Part shown: positions 63,324 through 64,000 of the stretch, piece after piece
Layout: each line of letters opens with the position of its first letter
Numbering within the stretch: the first letter of the stretch is position 1
Origin: Marinobacter nitratireducens
GTDB lineage: Bacteria > Pseudomonadota > Gammaproteobacteria > Pseudomonadales > Oleiphilaceae
DNA: 64,000 nucleotides
Direction of reading: 5' to 3'
Assembly: GCF_000708045.1 (NCBI RefSeq)
Contig: NZ_ANIE01000009.1
Coordinates: 1 to 64,000, forward strand
Program-made: the position numbers and the translations under genes
The notes under the pieces: generated by a model
Database searches by the model: none
Told to the model about the DNA's origin: nothing
What the model saw: the letters and a program-made list of their open reading frames with translations, nothing else

Positions 63324-64000
63324 ATGAAAACGGGAAAGCTGGTTCTGATTACGGTGATCGCGATAGCGGTCATTGCGTTCTGGGGCCTCGGAGGCACTGA
63401 ATGGCTGACTCTGGATGCCCTGAAGCAGAACCGTCAGGCGCTGGATCAATGGATCGGTGGGCACCTGCTTGTGGCCCTGGCGGCGTTTGGTGCTGCCTAT
63501 GTGCTCGTTACGGCCTTGTCGCTACCGGGAGCGGCTGTGATGACGCTGGCGGGTGGTGCCTTCTTCGGAAATGCCTATGGCCTCGTGGTCGTGTCCCTGG
63601 CGTCCACCCTGGGTGCTTCGGTTGCTTTTCTGGTGGCCCGTTTCCTCCTTCGTGACACCCTTCGGGATAAATACCGGGAAACGATTGCGCGCATTGATCG
63701 TGGCATCCACAAGGACGGTGCCTTCTACCTCGCAACATTGCGCCTCGTGCCCGTATTCCCCTTCTTCCTGATCAATCTCACCATGGGTCTGACCGGCATG
63801 CGCCTCTGGACTTACGCCTGGGTGAGCTGGCTGGCGATGCTGCCGGGTACGTTCGTGTACGTGAACGCCGGTACCCAGTTGGGGCAAATTGAAGCCCTTG
63901 GGGATATCGTCTCCGGCGATCTGCTGCTGTCTTTTGCTCTGCTCGGCGTCTTTCCGATCATCGCCAAGTTTATTGTCGGATTTTTGAAGCGCCGAAAAGT
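63324..64000 (+). CDS. TVP38/TMEM64 (VTT-domain) membrane protein, partial
   Basis: Open reading frame running off the right edge (225 codons visible). The start MKTGKLVLITVIAIAVIAFWG is the first helix. The VTT core follows (SLPGAAVMTLAGGAFFG, then LRLVPVFPFFLINLTMG), typical of DedA-like scramblase-fold proteins. GACGGAGACG precedes the ATG. The C-terminus is missing, so a fused or downstream flavin reductase, common in this family, cannot be assessed. Confidence 0.88.
   Translation, partial: MKTGKLVLITVIAIAVIAFWGLGGTEWLTLDALKQNRQALDQWIGGHLLVALAAFGAAYVLVTALSLPGAAVMTLAGGAFFGNAYGLVVVSLASTLGASVAFLVARFLLRDTLRDKYRETIARIDRGIHKDGAFYLATLRLVPVFPFFLINLTMGLTGMRLWTYAWVSWLAMLPGTFVYVNAGTQLGQIEALGDIVSGDLLLSFALLGVFPIIAKFIVGFLKRRK

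Overview
The window looks like ordinary chromosomal DNA of a marine or halophilic gammaproteobacterium, most likely Marinobacter or a close relative. This genus call is inferred from gene content: ectoine synthase, a DUF3482/DUF2868 pair, a DUF6164 protein, an OprI-like lipoprotein, a monomeric NADP isocitrate dehydrogenase, sigma-54-dependent TRAP uptake and an fds-type formate dehydrogenase. It is not a database result. I see no rRNA, tRNA, insertion sequence, prophage or CRISPR array.

Layout. 0-3.8 kb: a stand-alone ectoine synthase gene (ectC) behind a GTPase/membrane-protein pair, then a small DUF6164 gene. 3.8-14 kb: a 3-hydroxybutyrate (3HB) module consisting of a secreted 3HB-oligomer hydrolase, an NtrC-type activator, a DctPQM TRAP transporter, a 3HB-dehydrogenase-like SDR and acetoacetyl-CoA synthetase. 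Both transcription units have a -24/-12 (sigma-54) promoter preceded by three copies of a 16-bp imperfect palindrome (GTCCGG-N4-CCGGAC), and the last copy of each set lies almost exactly the same distance from its promoter. 14-21 kb: isocitrate dehydrogenase, YbaK deacylase, a diguanylate cyclase, a beta-lactamase-fold hydrolase, small hypotheticals and a lipoprotein. 21.8-26.5 kb: a 7TMR-DISM hybrid histidine kinase with two receiver domains and an Hpt domain, a membrane protein and a CheY-like regulator. 26.5-27.6 kb: a small-gene region with a 26-codon reading frame ahead of an intrinsic terminator and a possible small RNA. 27.6-34.5 kb: a DEDDh exonuclease, queC-queE, an AraC-type regulator, a hydrolase, an ExeM-like nuclease and a WYL regulator. 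34.8-43 kb: a YcaD-like MFS transporter, a MarR-MFS pair, a Mn2+ (yybP-ykoY) riboswitch in front of a GDT1-family exporter, an L,D-transpeptidase, an SDR and an NfeD-slipin pair. 43-53.5 kb: an OprI/Lpp-type lipoprotein, a second L,D-transpeptidase, a K+/H+ antiporter, NDH-2, an orphan NosR/NirI-like protein, a LOG-family protein, an AGCS symporter, a spermidine-synthase-like protein and a PEBP protein. 53.5-60.7 kb: a complete NAD-dependent molybdenum formate dehydrogenase locus (fdsR divergent from fdsG-B-A-fdhD-fdsD). 60.7-64 kb: a DsbA-fold protein, an LpxH-like phosphoesterase and a VTT-domain membrane protein cut by the window edge.

How the genes work together. The clearest system is 3HB use: oligomers are hydrolysed by the lipoprotein, a C4-type acid is imported by the TRAP system, oxidised to acetoacetate and activated to acetoacetyl-CoA. 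All of this appears to be switched by one sigma-54 activator encoded between the two target units. The formate dehydrogenase locus is a second self-contained energy module. The two L,D-transpeptidases and the Lpp-like lipoprotein with a C-terminal lysine suggest a local cell-wall anchoring set.
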